This document shows positions 1 through 8,369 of a stretch of 64,000 nt of DNA, piece after piece. Under the pieces are notes generated by a model. It worked only from the letters and a program-made list of their open reading frames with translations, did no database searches and was not told where the DNA came from. The stretch's first letter is position 1, and every line of letters starts with the position of its first letter. Source of the stretch: JBCCXL01 sp039191605 (lineage in GTDB: Bacteria > Acidobacteriota > Thermoanaerobaculia > Multivoradales > JAHZIX01); NCBI GenBank assembly GCA_039191605.1, contig JBCCXL010000002.1, positions 310,001 through 374,000 of the forward strand, written 5' to 3'. Both the position numbers and the translations under genes were made by a program.

Positions 1-191
1 TGCCCGGCTGTCCTGGAGTCTTCGCCGACATCAATGACATCAACATCTTCTCCTCCGGCCCCGCCAACGCCGCCGGCGAGTACGCCGTCTCTCCCTTCAT
101 CCCGGCCATCGGCGGAGCCACCGTGCTCTTCCAGTCGGTGGAGCTCTCCACCTGCTCGGTCTCCAACCTGGTGAGCTATACCTGGCCCTAA
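1..191 (+). CDS. C-terminal end of a probable exported protein (5' end outside window)
   Basis: An open frame enters from the left edge (first full codon at base 3) and ends with TAA at 189-191, giving 62 residues. The piece is rich in Gly, Ala, Ser and Thr, contains three Cys, and ends in a beta-strand-like run (SNLVSYTWP), as seen at the end of secreted or surface proteins. A strong hairpin terminator follows about 80 bases later, supporting this as a real gene end. No family can be named from this fragment. Confidence 0.6.
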   Translation, partial: PGCPGVFADINDINIFSSGPANAAGEYAVSPFIPAIGGATVLFQSVELSTCSVSNLVSYTWP

Positions 192-272
192 GGTCAGCGA
201 CGCCTCGCCGACTCCCGATGACGGGAGCGCCGCCGTCCGAGCGCCTTTCCTGCGAAAGCTTCCCTACGAAAG

Positions 273-296
273 GCCGCCCGGGCGGCGGTTTTCATT
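273..296 (+). terminator. Rho-independent terminator
   Basis: A perfect 14-base GC palindrome (GCCGCCCGGGCGGC, 273-286) is followed by a T-rich tract. It closes the gene ending at 191 and separates it from the convergent gene at 330. Confidence 0.7.
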
Positions 297-329
297 TTGC
301 TTTTTCCTTTCGCTCCATTGGGCTGAGCT

Positions 330-989
330 TCAGTGGTGATGATGATCCAGGGCCCGCGCCGCTAGCTGCAACAAGACGACGGCGACGAGAGGCCTGGGCA
401 TCTCGTCTTCTTCGTCCTTCAGGTTGAGCGTCATTTCCGCCCACCAGCTCTCCCGCTCGTGCTCCACCCGGCCCGTGAGCTCCGCCCCCTCAAAGATCAC
501 GCGCGTACCGGCCCCGACGAGGTCCCCGTCTCCCTCCGGCCGCAGCTCAGAGGATTCGATCACCAGATCCTGCTTCACCCTCAGCAGGCGCAGCCAGCTC
601 TCCCGCGGTAGCCCGAGATGCAGGGTCGCTCGGGTAGAGCCCACGCTTCCCCAAAACACCTGGAGGCCGTCGTCGAATCGGCCCCGCACCTCGCCTTCGA
701 CCTGAGTCAAAGTGAGCTCCCAATGAGTGTCTCCGTCGACGGCTTCGGCTCGCAGACGAAGATCTCCGGCGCGATGCCACAGCTCGATTCGATAGTCGAA
801 ACGAGGCTTACCCAGAGTCGGCAGCCGCCACGGCTGGATCACTAACTCTCCCACCCCTTGGGAGTTCCCCGCCAGCTCCGCCCGCGGCCCATAGGCACCC
901 GCCGCGCGGCGGGCCTGGGCGATTCCCCAGGCCACCGCAGCGGCAGCGAGCAACAGCGTCACCGCAAGAAAGATGACCTCATCCGTCAT
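330..989 (-). CDS. Hypothetical membrane-anchored protein
   Basis: 219 residues. One hydrophobic segment at about residues 5-22 should anchor the N-terminus in the membrane. The rest is a soluble, beta-rich, charged domain with several Trp residues, and the extreme C-terminus is a natural run of four His. No family recognised. The ribosome site before the ATG is weak. It lies about 100 bases downstream of the SPFH pair on the same strand, so it could be the third gene of that operon; a role with SPFH membrane microdomains is only a guess. GC content and codon use match the neighbours. Confidence 0.65.
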   Translation of the reverse strand: MTDEVIFLAVTLLLAAAAVAWGIAQARRAAGAYGPRAELAGNSQGVGELVIQPWRLPTLGKPRFDYRIELWHRAGDLRLRAEAVDGDTHWELTLTQVEGEVRGRFDDGLQVFWGSVGSTRATLHLGLPRESWLRLLRVKQDLVIESSELRPEGDGDLVGAGTRVIFEGAELTGRVEHERESWWAEMTLNLKDEEDEMPRPLVAVVLLQLAARALDHHHH

Positions 990-1085
990 GGTGAATTACC
1001 CCACGAAGGGCTCGGAGACTAGTGCAGGGGTTTGAAGGTGCGGTCCGATCGCTTCGAGTTCGGGAACGGCGGAACCGCCGGTCCC

Positions 1086-1955
1086 TCAGCTCCCAACCTG
1101 TACCAGCACCGAAGCATCGGCGGGCAGTAGCTCCACCTCCGCCTTGGATTCCAGCAGCTGCTCGGTTTCCATCACCTCCAGCACCGATTCCAGGATCTCT
1201 CCGTCGGAGCGCCCGATCTCGTTCAGCGTCTTACCGACCACCGCCGGCCGCGCGGCGGAGGCCTCGGCGAGCTTCTGAGAGACCTTCTTGGCGGTCTCCG
1301 ACTCGATCAACCCGACCCGGTTCTCGCCATCCTGGCGCATCGCGCTGGTGACCTGCACCAGACGCTTGACCACCTTCTCAGTGATGTTGTCCACCATCGC
1401 GCGATCGGTGAAGGCTACCTTACGGATGTACACCGAGCCTAGACGATAGCCCCAGGTCTCGCTCAGCGGAGAGACCGTCGCCCGCACCGTGCGGCTGAGG
1501 CTGTGGCGGTTCTCCAACATCTCCTCCATCTCGAGATTCGACAGAGTAGAGATCGTCGAGCTGGCGACGTTGGCCTGCAGGGAGCCCTCGGGGTTGGCGT
1601 TGATGAAGAGGTAGGAGACGGGGTTGCTGACGCTCATCTCGTACCAAATGCCCACACCCATGGGGGTGCCCTCTTCCGAGTTCACCATTTGGCTGCGCAG
1701 GTAGTGCTGGCGCAGGGCGGCGGACACGTTGTGCCGCTTGCCGAAGAAGGGGATCAGCAGGGCCTTCGGCCCGAAGCGCAGCATCGGAAAGTTGAGCCCC
1801 GGCTCGTCCAGCACCCCCAGCACCTTGCCGAAGAGGGTGAAGACCTGAGCCTGCCGCTCCCGCACCACCGCGTAGAGGCCGAAGGCTCGGGCGAGACGCA
1901 ACACGATGGGGACGATAGTCAGCCCGAGGAAGAGGCCCGTGAACGCGCCGATCAT
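1086..1955 (-). CDS. SPFH/Band 7 domain membrane protein (second of pair)
   Basis: 289 residues. The N-terminal hydrophobic stretch (residues 1-20) is followed by a Band 7/SPFH domain with the usual pattern of an early 'Q..VFTLFGK' strand, a central region, then a helical coiled-coil-like stretch (about 190-250) rich in Glu, Ala and Lys. SPFH proteins are flotillin/HflK/HflC/stomatin relatives that form membrane-bound ring assemblies and often control proteases or membrane domains. The start is set at the ATG that overlaps the stop of the upstream SPFH gene by 4 bases (ATGA); longer upstream readings would run deep into that gene. The coupling suggests the two products form a hetero-oligomer, as HflK and HflC do. 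Confidence 0.85.
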   Translation of the reverse strand: MIGAFTGLFLGLTIVPIVLRLARAFGLYAVVRERQAQVFTLFGKVLGVLDEPGLNFPMLRFGPKALLIPFFGKRHNVSAALRQHYLRSQMVNSEEGTPMGVGIWYEMSVSNPVSYLFINANPEGSLQANVASSTISTLSNLEMEEMLENRHSLSRTVRATVSPLSETWGYRLGSVYIRKVAFTDRAMVDNITEKVVKRLVQVTSAMRQDGENRVGLIESETAKKVSQKLAEASAARPAVVGKTLNEIGRSDGEILESVLEVMETEQLLESKAEVELLPADASVLVQVGS

Positions 1956-2947
1956 GACGCACCTCCCTCTTTGGCGGCGGAGAGGATCACCCGACGAGCC
2001 TTGCCGTAGAGCGGGACCCGCAGGTTGCGCAAATAGGTATGCAGCGCAGCGGAGCCTCCTTCCGTTTTGACCTGGGCGAGGATCGACGCCAGCTCCCGCA
2101 GCGGTGCGACCTCCGCCTCGGCCTTGTTCTGGGCGATCTCCACCGCCCGCTCGCTCATGGTGATCTGCTGCTCCGCATCCGCCCGGGCGGTGGAGATATC
2201 CGCCGCCACCTGGTTCCGGGTGGAGTTGATCGCCGAGAGGGCGTGATCGACCTCCGGCGGCGGATCGATCTCGGTGATCAGCGCCGCATCCAGCTCGATG
2301 CCGTAGCGCCCCGCGGTGGCCCGACACTGCTGCTCCATGTACTCGTTGAGCAGCGGCAGGTTCTTGCGCAGGTCGTTGATGGAGACCCCTTCGGAAAGCT
2401 CGGCCTTCGCCCCTTCCCCTCTCAGCTCCCCGTCTTCCAGCAGGCTAGCACCCCGAGGATCGGTGAAGTTGGCGATGCGCTCTCGCAGCACCGAAACAAA
2501 GAAGCCCATCACGTGCTCCAGCGGGCTCACCACCCCGAAGAGATAGGGATAGAGGTTGCTCTCGCTCACCCGATAGCGCAGCTGACCGTTCACGCCGGTG
2601 GTCAAATTATCCTTCGTCACCGCCTCGATGGTGCTCTGCTGCTTGGTCGGGTCCCACACAATGTCCACCGCTTCGGTGGCCACCGAGACCTTATGTACCT
2701 TCTGCCAGGGCCACTTGAGGTACGGCCCGCCGGGCGGGATCACCTCCAGCTGAGGATATTGATAGCGCTCCAGCTCCTGCTCTGAAAGCTCCCCCGCCGG
2801 TACCGGAGGTCCGGGCAGACGATGAGCACGCCCGAAAGTGGTTTTCACCGCTCGCTCATTGGGGCGCACCGTGAAGAAGCCGGTAAGGCCCACTCGGACG
2901 ACGAAGTAGAAAAAAAGGCCAAAGACAAAACTCACCGCAAAACCCAT
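1952..2947 (-). CDS. SPFH/Band 7 domain membrane protein (first of pair)
   Basis: 331 residues. An N-terminal transmembrane helix (residues 4-24) is followed by the typical 'FFTVRPNERAVKTTFGR' strand of HflK-like SPFH proteins, a domain of about 200 residues, and a long Ala/Glu/Gln-rich helical region (about 235-295) expected to form a coiled coil. A strong Shine-Dalgarno (AAAGGAG) precedes the ATG. The gene is the upstream half of an overlapping pair with the second SPFH gene. The resemblance to HflK plus HflC is by order and architecture; no HflB/FtsH-type protease is nearby, so I do not assign hflK. Confidence 0.85.
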   Translation of the reverse strand: MGFAVSFVFGLFFYFVVRVGLTGFFTVRPNERAVKTTFGRAHRLPGPPVPAGELSEQELERYQYPQLEVIPPGGPYLKWPWQKVHKVSVATEAVDIVWDPTKQQSTIEAVTKDNLTTGVNGQLRYRVSESNLYPYLFGVVSPLEHVMGFFVSVLRERIANFTDPRGASLLEDGELRGEGAKAELSEGVSINDLRKNLPLLNEYMEQQCRATAGRYGIELDAALITEIDPPPEVDHALSAINSTRNQVAADISTARADAEQQITMSERAVEIAQNKAEAEVAPLRELASILAQVKTEGGSAALHTYLRNLRVPLYGKARRVILSAAKEGGAS

Positions 2948-3494
2948 GCGCTCTCCTTTGCATTCAACCGTGCTTGTATTGAACCGTGAATCACCAAACT
3001 GGATTCCAAGACTGGATCACAAAACTTCATTCCAAGACCGTCGCGTGGCGAGGGGTTCCTGGACCATCTTCTTACCGCGGGCCTCGCCCCCGGTGATCTT
3101 TCTCACGAGTCTCTAGAGCTTCACGCTAGCACATGCTGGCCGCCGATCCGGTGCCCCTGCCGCGAGCTTTGAGGCGAGCGGTGCGCCCCTCGCCCCCTTT
3201 CCCAAAGCACACCCCTCGGGCCCCCGCGGGTATCGGAGCTGCGCCGTGAGGAAACACGCTCCTGCGCCAACGATGGCCGCCGTGATCTGCGATACACTCA
3301 GCGCCGTACCTTGGTGTCTTGCTGTGAGGCCTCGGGGCTGTTCCTATCTCCAGTTCTGACGGTATCTCCTCTCTTCGTGGCGGCCTTCCAGGCCCCGAAG
3401 CGCTGCCGAATCTCGCAGCTCTTCTCGGCTTGAGGTTCGCAATCCTGCGCCTATCGACCGCCCCCGATCCACTGACCACAGAAAGGTATCTTTC
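2948..3494 (+). other. Non-coding gap between divergent transcription units
   Basis: 547 bases separating the minus-strand SPFH pair from the plus-strand hypothetical gene. It must hold both promoters, but I see no convincing -35/-10 pair. Open frames here lack a ribosome site and homology, and I regard them as chance. No repeat or structured RNA stands out. Confidence 0.4.
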
Positions 3495-3905
3495 ATGTCC
3501 CTGACCCAGCTTTCCGGCCCTATCGCCTTCGACTCCGCCCAGGTAATCGGCGTCAACGCAGTCCGCACGACCGAGATCCCCGGCACCACCGATCGAGTGC
3601 ATTCCTTTGACATTTTCCTTCAGGGCACCACTCTGGGCTTTGGCAGCGACAACGAAGCCGATGCGCAAAAGGCGCACGCGGAGGTCAAGGCATTGGTCGG
3701 TGAGAGCTTCAGCGGTGGCGGTATCTCCGTCAACAAGGGCGCCGTGCTCGGCCTGGGCACCATCGCCGAGGTCAGCGGGGTCGAGGGGGATGTCCACGAC
3801 TTCACCTTCGCCATCCTGGTGGACGGCGGCAACCTCAACCCCCGCTTCGACTCCTTGGCAGACGCCCAGAACTTCTGGAACGAGATCGCCGGGAACGCTG
3901 CTTAA
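3495..3905 (+). CDS. Hypothetical small soluble protein
   Basis: 136 residues, acidic, no signal peptide and no membrane segment. The pattern alternates short beta-like strands with Gly-rich turns ('SFSGGGISVNKGAVLGLGT'). No family recognised. An AGAAAGG ribosome site lies upstream of the ATG and a strong hairpin lies just after the stop, so it is a compact single-gene unit. Codon use matches the genome. Confidence 0.6.
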   Translation: MSLTQLSGPIAFDSAQVIGVNAVRTTEIPGTTDRVHSFDIFLQGTTLGFGSDNEADAQKAHAEVKALVGESFSGGGISVNKGAVLGLGTIAEVSGVEGDVHDFTFAILVDGGNLNPRFDSLADAQNFWNEIAGNAA

Positions 3906-3945
3906 GTCCCCGCTTCACCCAGGAGCCCTTCTCTAGGGCAGATCG

Positions 3946-3983
3946 ACGGCCAAGCTCACCCTGGAGCTTGGCCGTTCTTCGTT
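3946..3983 (+). terminator. Hairpin terminator after the 136-residue gene
   Basis: A perfect 12-base stem (ACGGCCAAGCTC / GAGCTTGGCCGT) with a 6-base loop is followed by a short T-containing tract. It lies 40 bases after the stop and could also act on the opposite strand for the gene ending at 4085. Confidence 0.7.
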
Positions 3984-4084
3984 GAGCTCAAGTCCCGGCC
4001 GAAGCCCTCGCTAGCCTCACCCCCTGCTGGCCCCAAACTTCCTTCGCCTAGATCTTCGTTGGACCAAGCCAAGGGGCCTTGCAC

Positions 4085-5023
4085 TCAGTCGGTGGAACCG
4101 GTGGAGCCGGTGGAGCTCTCGTCCAGAATCTCCAGGCGAGAGCGCAAGAAGTGCAGAGCGACGGCCTGAGGCTTGGTCTCCTGCAGCAGCGAATGAGTCT
4201 TACGCAGCGCCTCGTCGGTGAACACCACCGAACGGCTTCCGTTGTCCCGGTTCAGAAAGGGGCGGCAATCGCCCTTGGTCGTCGGATATTGGTACCAGGG
4301 GTCGTCGCGGGCAACGAGGGCGAGCACCGGCTCCTCTGCCGGCGCTGCCGCCCCGCGGTATTCCGCAAAGCTGGAATGGCAGGTCCAGCCCTCGATGATG
4401 CGGCCCCCCAAGCGGGTTTCCTCGTCGGTGGCTAAGGTTGCGGCGACGATGCCTCCCTGGGAGAAGCCCACCAAGAAGAGCCGCTCTGGATCGACCCACG
4501 GCAGAGTCTTGGCGCGGCGGATGGCGTGGGCAGCGTCCTGCTGCCGCATCGGCAGCGTGCCGCGGTAGAAGGCGCCGCGATTGGAGTCGGGATCGCAGGA
4601 TTGCGGATATTTCTCCCGCGCGAAGCTCGGCGGCGCGATCACCGCAAAGCCGCCGTCGGCGAAGAGATCCATGCGCTCGTAGGAGCCTTCCCAGATCCCC
4701 GTGCAGCCGTGAAGGTAGAGCACCGTCGGCCAGCGCTTCTCGGCGTGGATCTTCACGCCCTCGAGATCCCGAACTCGAGTCTCCAGCACCTCACCGTCGG
4801 CCAGCGGAATCCGCACGAAGGCCGCCTGCCATACCCGCTCCACCTCCTCGGGATCCGACCAATCGGATTCGGTCATCGCCGCTGGGTCGGTGAAGCGCTT
4901 GGTGCTGTTGTGCAGACCCTCTTCACCAACCAAGGCCGACGCCCCACAGGCTTGGCTACCGACGCCTACGGCGCAGATGAGAACCATGATTCTCGCCACG
5001 GACCATCCCCTTTCGCTGACCAT
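4085..5023 (-). CDS. Secreted alpha/beta hydrolase (dienelactone-hydrolase-like)
   Basis: 312 residues. An N-terminal signal peptide (hydrophobic residues about 10-27, then a Cys) indicates export; the Cys may be a poor lipobox. The alpha/beta hydrolase fold is shown by the oxyanion loop 'HGCTG', the nucleophile elbow GFSQG, an Asp in 'ARDDPWY' and a His in 'RKTHSLL', which together form a Ser-Asp-His triad in the expected order. Substrate unknown; the family includes dienelactone hydrolases, esterases and peptidases. The C-terminal tail ends in a Gly-Ser-Thr repeat. A strong AAGGAG site precedes the ATG. It appears to be a single-gene unit divergent from the SGNH hydrolase. Confidence 0.8.
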   Translation of the reverse strand: MVSERGWSVARIMVLICAVGVGSQACGASALVGEEGLHNSTKRFTDPAAMTESDWSDPEEVERVWQAAFVRIPLADGEVLETRVRDLEGVKIHAEKRWPTVLYLHGCTGIWEGSYERMDLFADGGFAVIAPPSFAREKYPQSCDPDSNRGAFYRGTLPMRQQDAAHAIRRAKTLPWVDPERLFLVGFSQGGIVAATLATDEETRLGGRIIEGWTCHSSFAEYRGAAAPAEEPVLALVARDDPWYQYPTTKGDCRPFLNRDNGSRSVVFTDEALRKTHSLLQETKPQAVALHFLRSRLEILDESSTGSTGSTD

Positions 5024-5273
5024 CTCGATCTCCTTCAGAATTTCTATTCCGTGGACCTTGCCTCAGAATGAGGGCTGTTAGTGTTTGAGTCCCTACGTAG
5101 AGCTTTAGCTTACCAAGGCTACGAAGCTCCAAGACTCTGCAGTATCGAGGCCCAGCAGTACGGTGCCGACAACCACCGGCTCCGCTTCAAAGCAACCCAG
5201 CGGAGGGAAAACACGAGCCTCCGCCCGGTCTCACTCGGTACCCGATCCACCTATTTTTTGAAGGGAGCTCCCC

Positions 5274-6233
5274 ATGGCCAATGAAGAACAGCTACAACAA
5301 GCCCAGGACACCGGATTCGAGCTCGCCCGACAGGCCGTCGCCAACCGCAACGAAGCGCTCGGGCGGCGAGCCCGAGCCCTTGCTGGCAGCAGCGGAACCC
5401 TCGAATCTCCGGGCTCCTTGTCCACCGGGCCGACCCGCTCTGCGACTCTCGAAGGTCCCGCCTCTGGAAGCCGCGGCGTGCTGGTGGCGGAGGGGGATTC
5501 TTGGTTCGACTTCCCCTTCAACGATGTCCTCAACTCCCTGGAGGACGACCACGGCTACGACGTTGAATCCGTCGCTAACGGCGGCGATACGGTGGAATCT
5601 ATGGCCTATAGCGGAGGGCAGCTGGAAGACTTCCTGCGCTGCCTGGAGCGCGCCCAGCGGCGAGGGATTCCTCCCAAGGCGGTGCTCCTCTCCGCCGGCG
5701 GCAACGATGTCGCCGGTGACGAGTTCGCCCTGCTGCTCAATCACGCCCGCTCCCCCAACCCGGGCCTCAACGACACCATTATCGAGGGCGTGATCAGAGA
5801 ACGGCTAGTGGCCGCCTACGTCACCATCCTGACGGCCGTCACCGCAGCTTCCGAAACGTACCTCGGTCGAGCTCTGCCAATCCTCATCCACGGCTACGCC
5901 CGTCCAGTGCCCGACGGTCGCGGCGTCTTTGGCATCCCCTTTCTCCCCGGCCCCTGGCTCCAGCCCGGCTTCCACAGCAAAGGCTTTGGCGACCTCGCCG
6001 AAAACGCCCGAATGGTGGGAGAGCTCATCGACCGCTTCAACGACACCCTGAGGGAAATCTCGGAACGCGCTGAATTCCCCCACGTTCACTACGTCGATCT
6101 ACGGTCGGTCTTGAGCAACGAGCTGGAGGGCAAGGCCTACCGCGAGGATTGGAGCGACGAGCTTCACCCCACCAGGAGCGGCTTCGATCGAGTGGCCAAC
6201 GCCTTCGCCGAAGCTTTAGAAAGACTGCAATAG
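5274..6233 (+). CDS. SGNH/GDSL-family hydrolase
   Basis: 319 residues. After an N-terminal stretch of about 70 residues (helical and then Ser/Gly-rich) come the hallmarks of the SGNH family: block I GDSWF with the nucleophile Ser, a Gly in the 'NGGDT' region, block III GGND, and block V 'DELHPT' with the catalytic Asp and His. Members act as esterases, lipases or deacetylases. No signal peptide is visible, so a cytosolic or specially exported location is implied. Ribosome site AAGGGAG lies just before the ATG. The stop is only 12 bases from the convergent DUF4276 gene. Confidence 0.85.
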   Translation: MANEEQLQQAQDTGFELARQAVANRNEALGRRARALAGSSGTLESPGSLSTGPTRSATLEGPASGSRGVLVAEGDSWFDFPFNDVLNSLEDDHGYDVESVANGGDTVESMAYSGGQLEDFLRCLERAQRRGIPPKAVLLSAGGNDVAGDEFALLLNHARSPNPGLNDTIIEGVIRERLVAAYVTILTAVTAASETYLGRALPILIHGYARPVPDGRGVFGIPFLPGPWLQPGFHSKGFGDLAENARMVGELIDRFNDTLREISERAEFPHVHYVDLRSVLSNELEGKAYREDWSDELHPTRSGFDRVANAFAEALERLQ

Positions 6234-6245
6234 CGAACAGGACTA

Positions 6246-6815
6246 CTAGCCGGAGACCAGATCTCTGACGCCGCGACAAAACACCTTGAAGCTAGAGGAG
6301 TTGTTCCTCTCTGGATCGAGATGGGGACCTACCCGCCGCGCTCCGTCTCGCTTCTGATATTCAGGAAGATACCGGCGCAGCTGATCAACGGGCCGATCGA
6401 GGGAATCAGGGTCTCGATGTGCCCTCTTTCGCCCATGCTGCGCCAGTTTCTGCTTTCCAAAACCATTCGCTATCGCCTGCCAATCCCCCAACACCCAAGC
6501 CTCTAATTCGCGACAAGCAACGCGAACCAGCACTCGCTCCTTAGCCGAGTCGTCGGCCAGAGTGACCAATCGCTTCTTCACCACCCGGCAGTCTTGCTTA
6601 TCCTGATCCCTCAACACCACGAAGCGAGAGTTGGGAGTCTTCCAATAACGCAATCGCTTCGTCAGTTTTTTCTCTAAGTCCTGTCGGCCCTCAAAGATGA
6701 TGTAGCGCACCGTGAGCTCTCTATCCAAGCGCTCTGCTCCCAATAAGGTCGGAAGCAAGCCCTGGATCAACTCCTTAGCCGACGGCTCCTCCAGTAGAAA
6801 GACCAGCGTCATCAT
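6246..6815 (-). CDS. DUF4276 family, TOPRIM-like protein, partner of the AAA ATPase
   Basis: 189 residues. The start is fixed at the ATG overlapping the ATPase stop by 4 bases (ATGA). The N-terminus 'LVFLLEEPSAKEL' carries the Glu-containing strand of TOPRIM-like folds, followed by an Asp-x-Asp (D70, D72), the family-typical 'CRELEAWVLGD' and the 'DPDSLDRPVDQL' element. These are DUF4276 features as I know the family. DUF4276/RloB-type proteins are often encoded next to ABC-like ATPases, and some such pairs abort phage infection (AbiL; compare PARIS and other OLD-like systems). A nuclease role is inferred from the fold. GC is a little lower than in flanking genes. Confidence 0.8.
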   Translation of the reverse strand: MMTLVFLLEEPSAKELIQGLLPTLLGAERLDRELTVRYIIFEGRQDLEKKLTKRLRYWKTPNSRFVVLRDQDKQDCRVVKKRLVTLADDSAKERVLVRVACRELEAWVLGDWQAIANGFGKQKLAQHGRKRAHRDPDSLDRPVDQLRRYLPEYQKRDGARRVGPHLDPERNNSSSFKVFCRGVRDLVSG

Positions 6816-8014
6816 CTCAGCGCTGCTCCCTCGAAGAGCCCCTCCTTCCATAGATAACCCAATTGATCCCCTGCGTCGACATAAGCCCTCAGCTGCTCGT
6901 CGTCCGATGCCCGCCGAAAAGTGGTAACGCCATTCTCCTTCACCAGCCAAAAAGCTTCCTGAAGTTCGACAGCGTTGAGGAAGTCTGGTGAATGAGTCGA
7001 AACGAAAACCTGGGAGCCGCGCCGCCGAGCATAGGCCCTAAACTCTTCAGCCAGCTCCCACAGCAACATCGGGTAAAGCTGATTCTCCGGTTCTTCAACA
7101 CAGAGCAGGGGATGTGGCTGCGGATCATGGAGCAGCACCAGGTAGGCAAGCATCTTGATCGTACCGTCGGAGACGAAGCGTGCAAGAAATGGATCCTCGA
7201 AAGCACCATCCTGGAACTGCAGCAGTACCCTTCCCTGTTCAGTGACTTTCGATTCCACCTTCTCGATACCCGGAACGCGGCGAGCGAGTCGCTCGAGAAT
7301 CTCTTCAAAAACCTTGCGGTGCTGTTGTCTAAGGTACTCGATGACCAGGGAAAGATTCTCCCCTTCCGTCGAGAGATGCTCCGCGTAGCCGACCTCCTGT
7401 TCGGGGCGAGCCTTGGAGATGTGAAAGTCCGAAAGATGCCAATTCTCGATGAGTGTGCCTAGAGCCAACGCTGCAGGGAAACGCTCAAATTGAGCCAGTG
7501 CTTTCAGAGCTAGAAGATCGGATGACTTGAGAGTCTGACTCTCTCGCTTGAGATCGTCGACGTCGGCGACTCTCTCATCGAGCTCATTGGTCACCGCCGT
7601 CCCTTGCCCCCTGGCAAAGTCGATGAAGTGCCACGGTCTTCCGCTGCTTCCTCGGCGATATCGCAGTACCTCCTTCACCACCACGGGCTTCCCTCGCTCT
7701 TCGTCGATGACCAGCAGGTAGGTAATCAGCTTGGGCTTCTTCGACCCAAGATCTGCCCGTACCTGAAGCTCGACTTCAATGGGCCCTTCAGCACCTCTCG
7801 TCCTCACCTCCTGAAAGCCTCGGCTGCCTCCGAGCCGACCGAGCGCGGAGGTCACGCTCCCCTTCATCGCCTCCCGAAGAAAACGGAATACTTCGAAAAG
7901 CGTACTCTTACCGGAGCCGTTTGGGCCAACGAAGACGCAGAACTTCGGCAAATCAACAAACTCAACATGCTGAAATGCGCGAAAGTTCTTAAGGCGGATC
8001 GTTTCGATTTGCAT
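6812..8014 (-). CDS. AAA family (OLD/SMC-like) ATPase of a two-gene cassette
   Basis: 400 residues. ABC-type ATPase head: Walker A GPNGSGKST at residues 30-38, an 'FVSDGT' signature-like segment, Walker B 'LLCVEEPE', and the switch 'VSTHSPDFL'. The N-terminal 'IETIRLKNFRAFQHVEF' is the classic start of RecF/OLD-like AAA_21 ATPases. The region between the Walker motifs is short compared with SMC proteins, with no long coiled coil. It is translationally coupled to the DUF4276 gene. Such ATPases sense a trigger and control a TOPRIM effector in several antiphage systems; that function is inferred here. The promoter should lie upstream of 8014, where a strong hairpin is seen. Confidence 0.85.
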   Translation of the reverse strand: MQIETIRLKNFRAFQHVEFVDLPKFCVFVGPNGSGKSTLFEVFRFLREAMKGSVTSALGRLGGSRGFQEVRTRGAEGPIEVELQVRADLGSKKPKLITYLLVIDEERGKPVVVKEVLRYRRGSSGRPWHFIDFARGQGTAVTNELDERVADVDDLKRESQTLKSSDLLALKALAQFERFPAALALGTLIENWHLSDFHISKARPEQEVGYAEHLSTEGENLSLVIEYLRQQHRKVFEEILERLARRVPGIEKVESKVTEQGRVLLQFQDGAFEDPFLARFVSDGTIKMLAYLVLLHDPQPHPLLCVEEPENQLYPMLLWELAEEFRAYARRRGSQVFVSTHSPDFLNAVELQEAFWLVKENGVTTFRRASDDEQLRAYVDAGDQLGYLWKEGLFEGAALR

Positions 8015-8369
8015 GCGTGCGGAAGCCTTTCCTGACGAAAGCCTACCTGTGAAGCACAGGCTTTCTTACCACTCCCAGGAGAATAACAGGTACAGCCATC
8101 CTGGCTCTGAGGCGCTGTACCAATCGTCTGATGAGGAGCAGAGGCTGACCTCGTCGAGATACTCCTAAATTACGGCCCATGAGGCTGTCTCTGTTTACTC
8201 TCAAAGCATCGCGAAGTATCGACGGGGTATCTCCGGTGCAAAGAGGTTCCCTTTGTCGAATCAAGCGAACCTGGGACCTCCCAGCAGGAGATCCTAAATC
8301 CTAAGTCCTAAGCCGCAGCAACTTCGAAGCAGCTGCCCACATTGCAGTTCCGAGAGCATCGCATGCTAT
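8015..8369 (-). other. Non-coding gap with a hairpin before the ATPase gene
   Basis: 355 bases without a credible gene; a 73-codon frame here has no ribosome site. At 8037-8065 a two-part hairpin is seen: inner stem CCTGTG/CACAGG with an AAG loop, outer stem GAAAG/CTTTC. It lies 22-50 bases upstream of the ATPase start, so it would be in the 5' leader or overlap the promoter. The rest shows no clear structure, only short repeats of 'tcctaa' near 8291-8309. Confidence 0.4.

Noticed and set aside
3126..3797. 223-codon minus-strand frame
   Set aside because: Antisense to the 136-residue gene and running into non-coding DNA; low-complexity translation.
8043..8264. 73-codon minus-strand frame upstream of the ATPase gene
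   Set aside because: No ribosome site, Arg/Leu-rich random-looking translation, and it overlaps a hairpin; more likely leader or promoter DNA.
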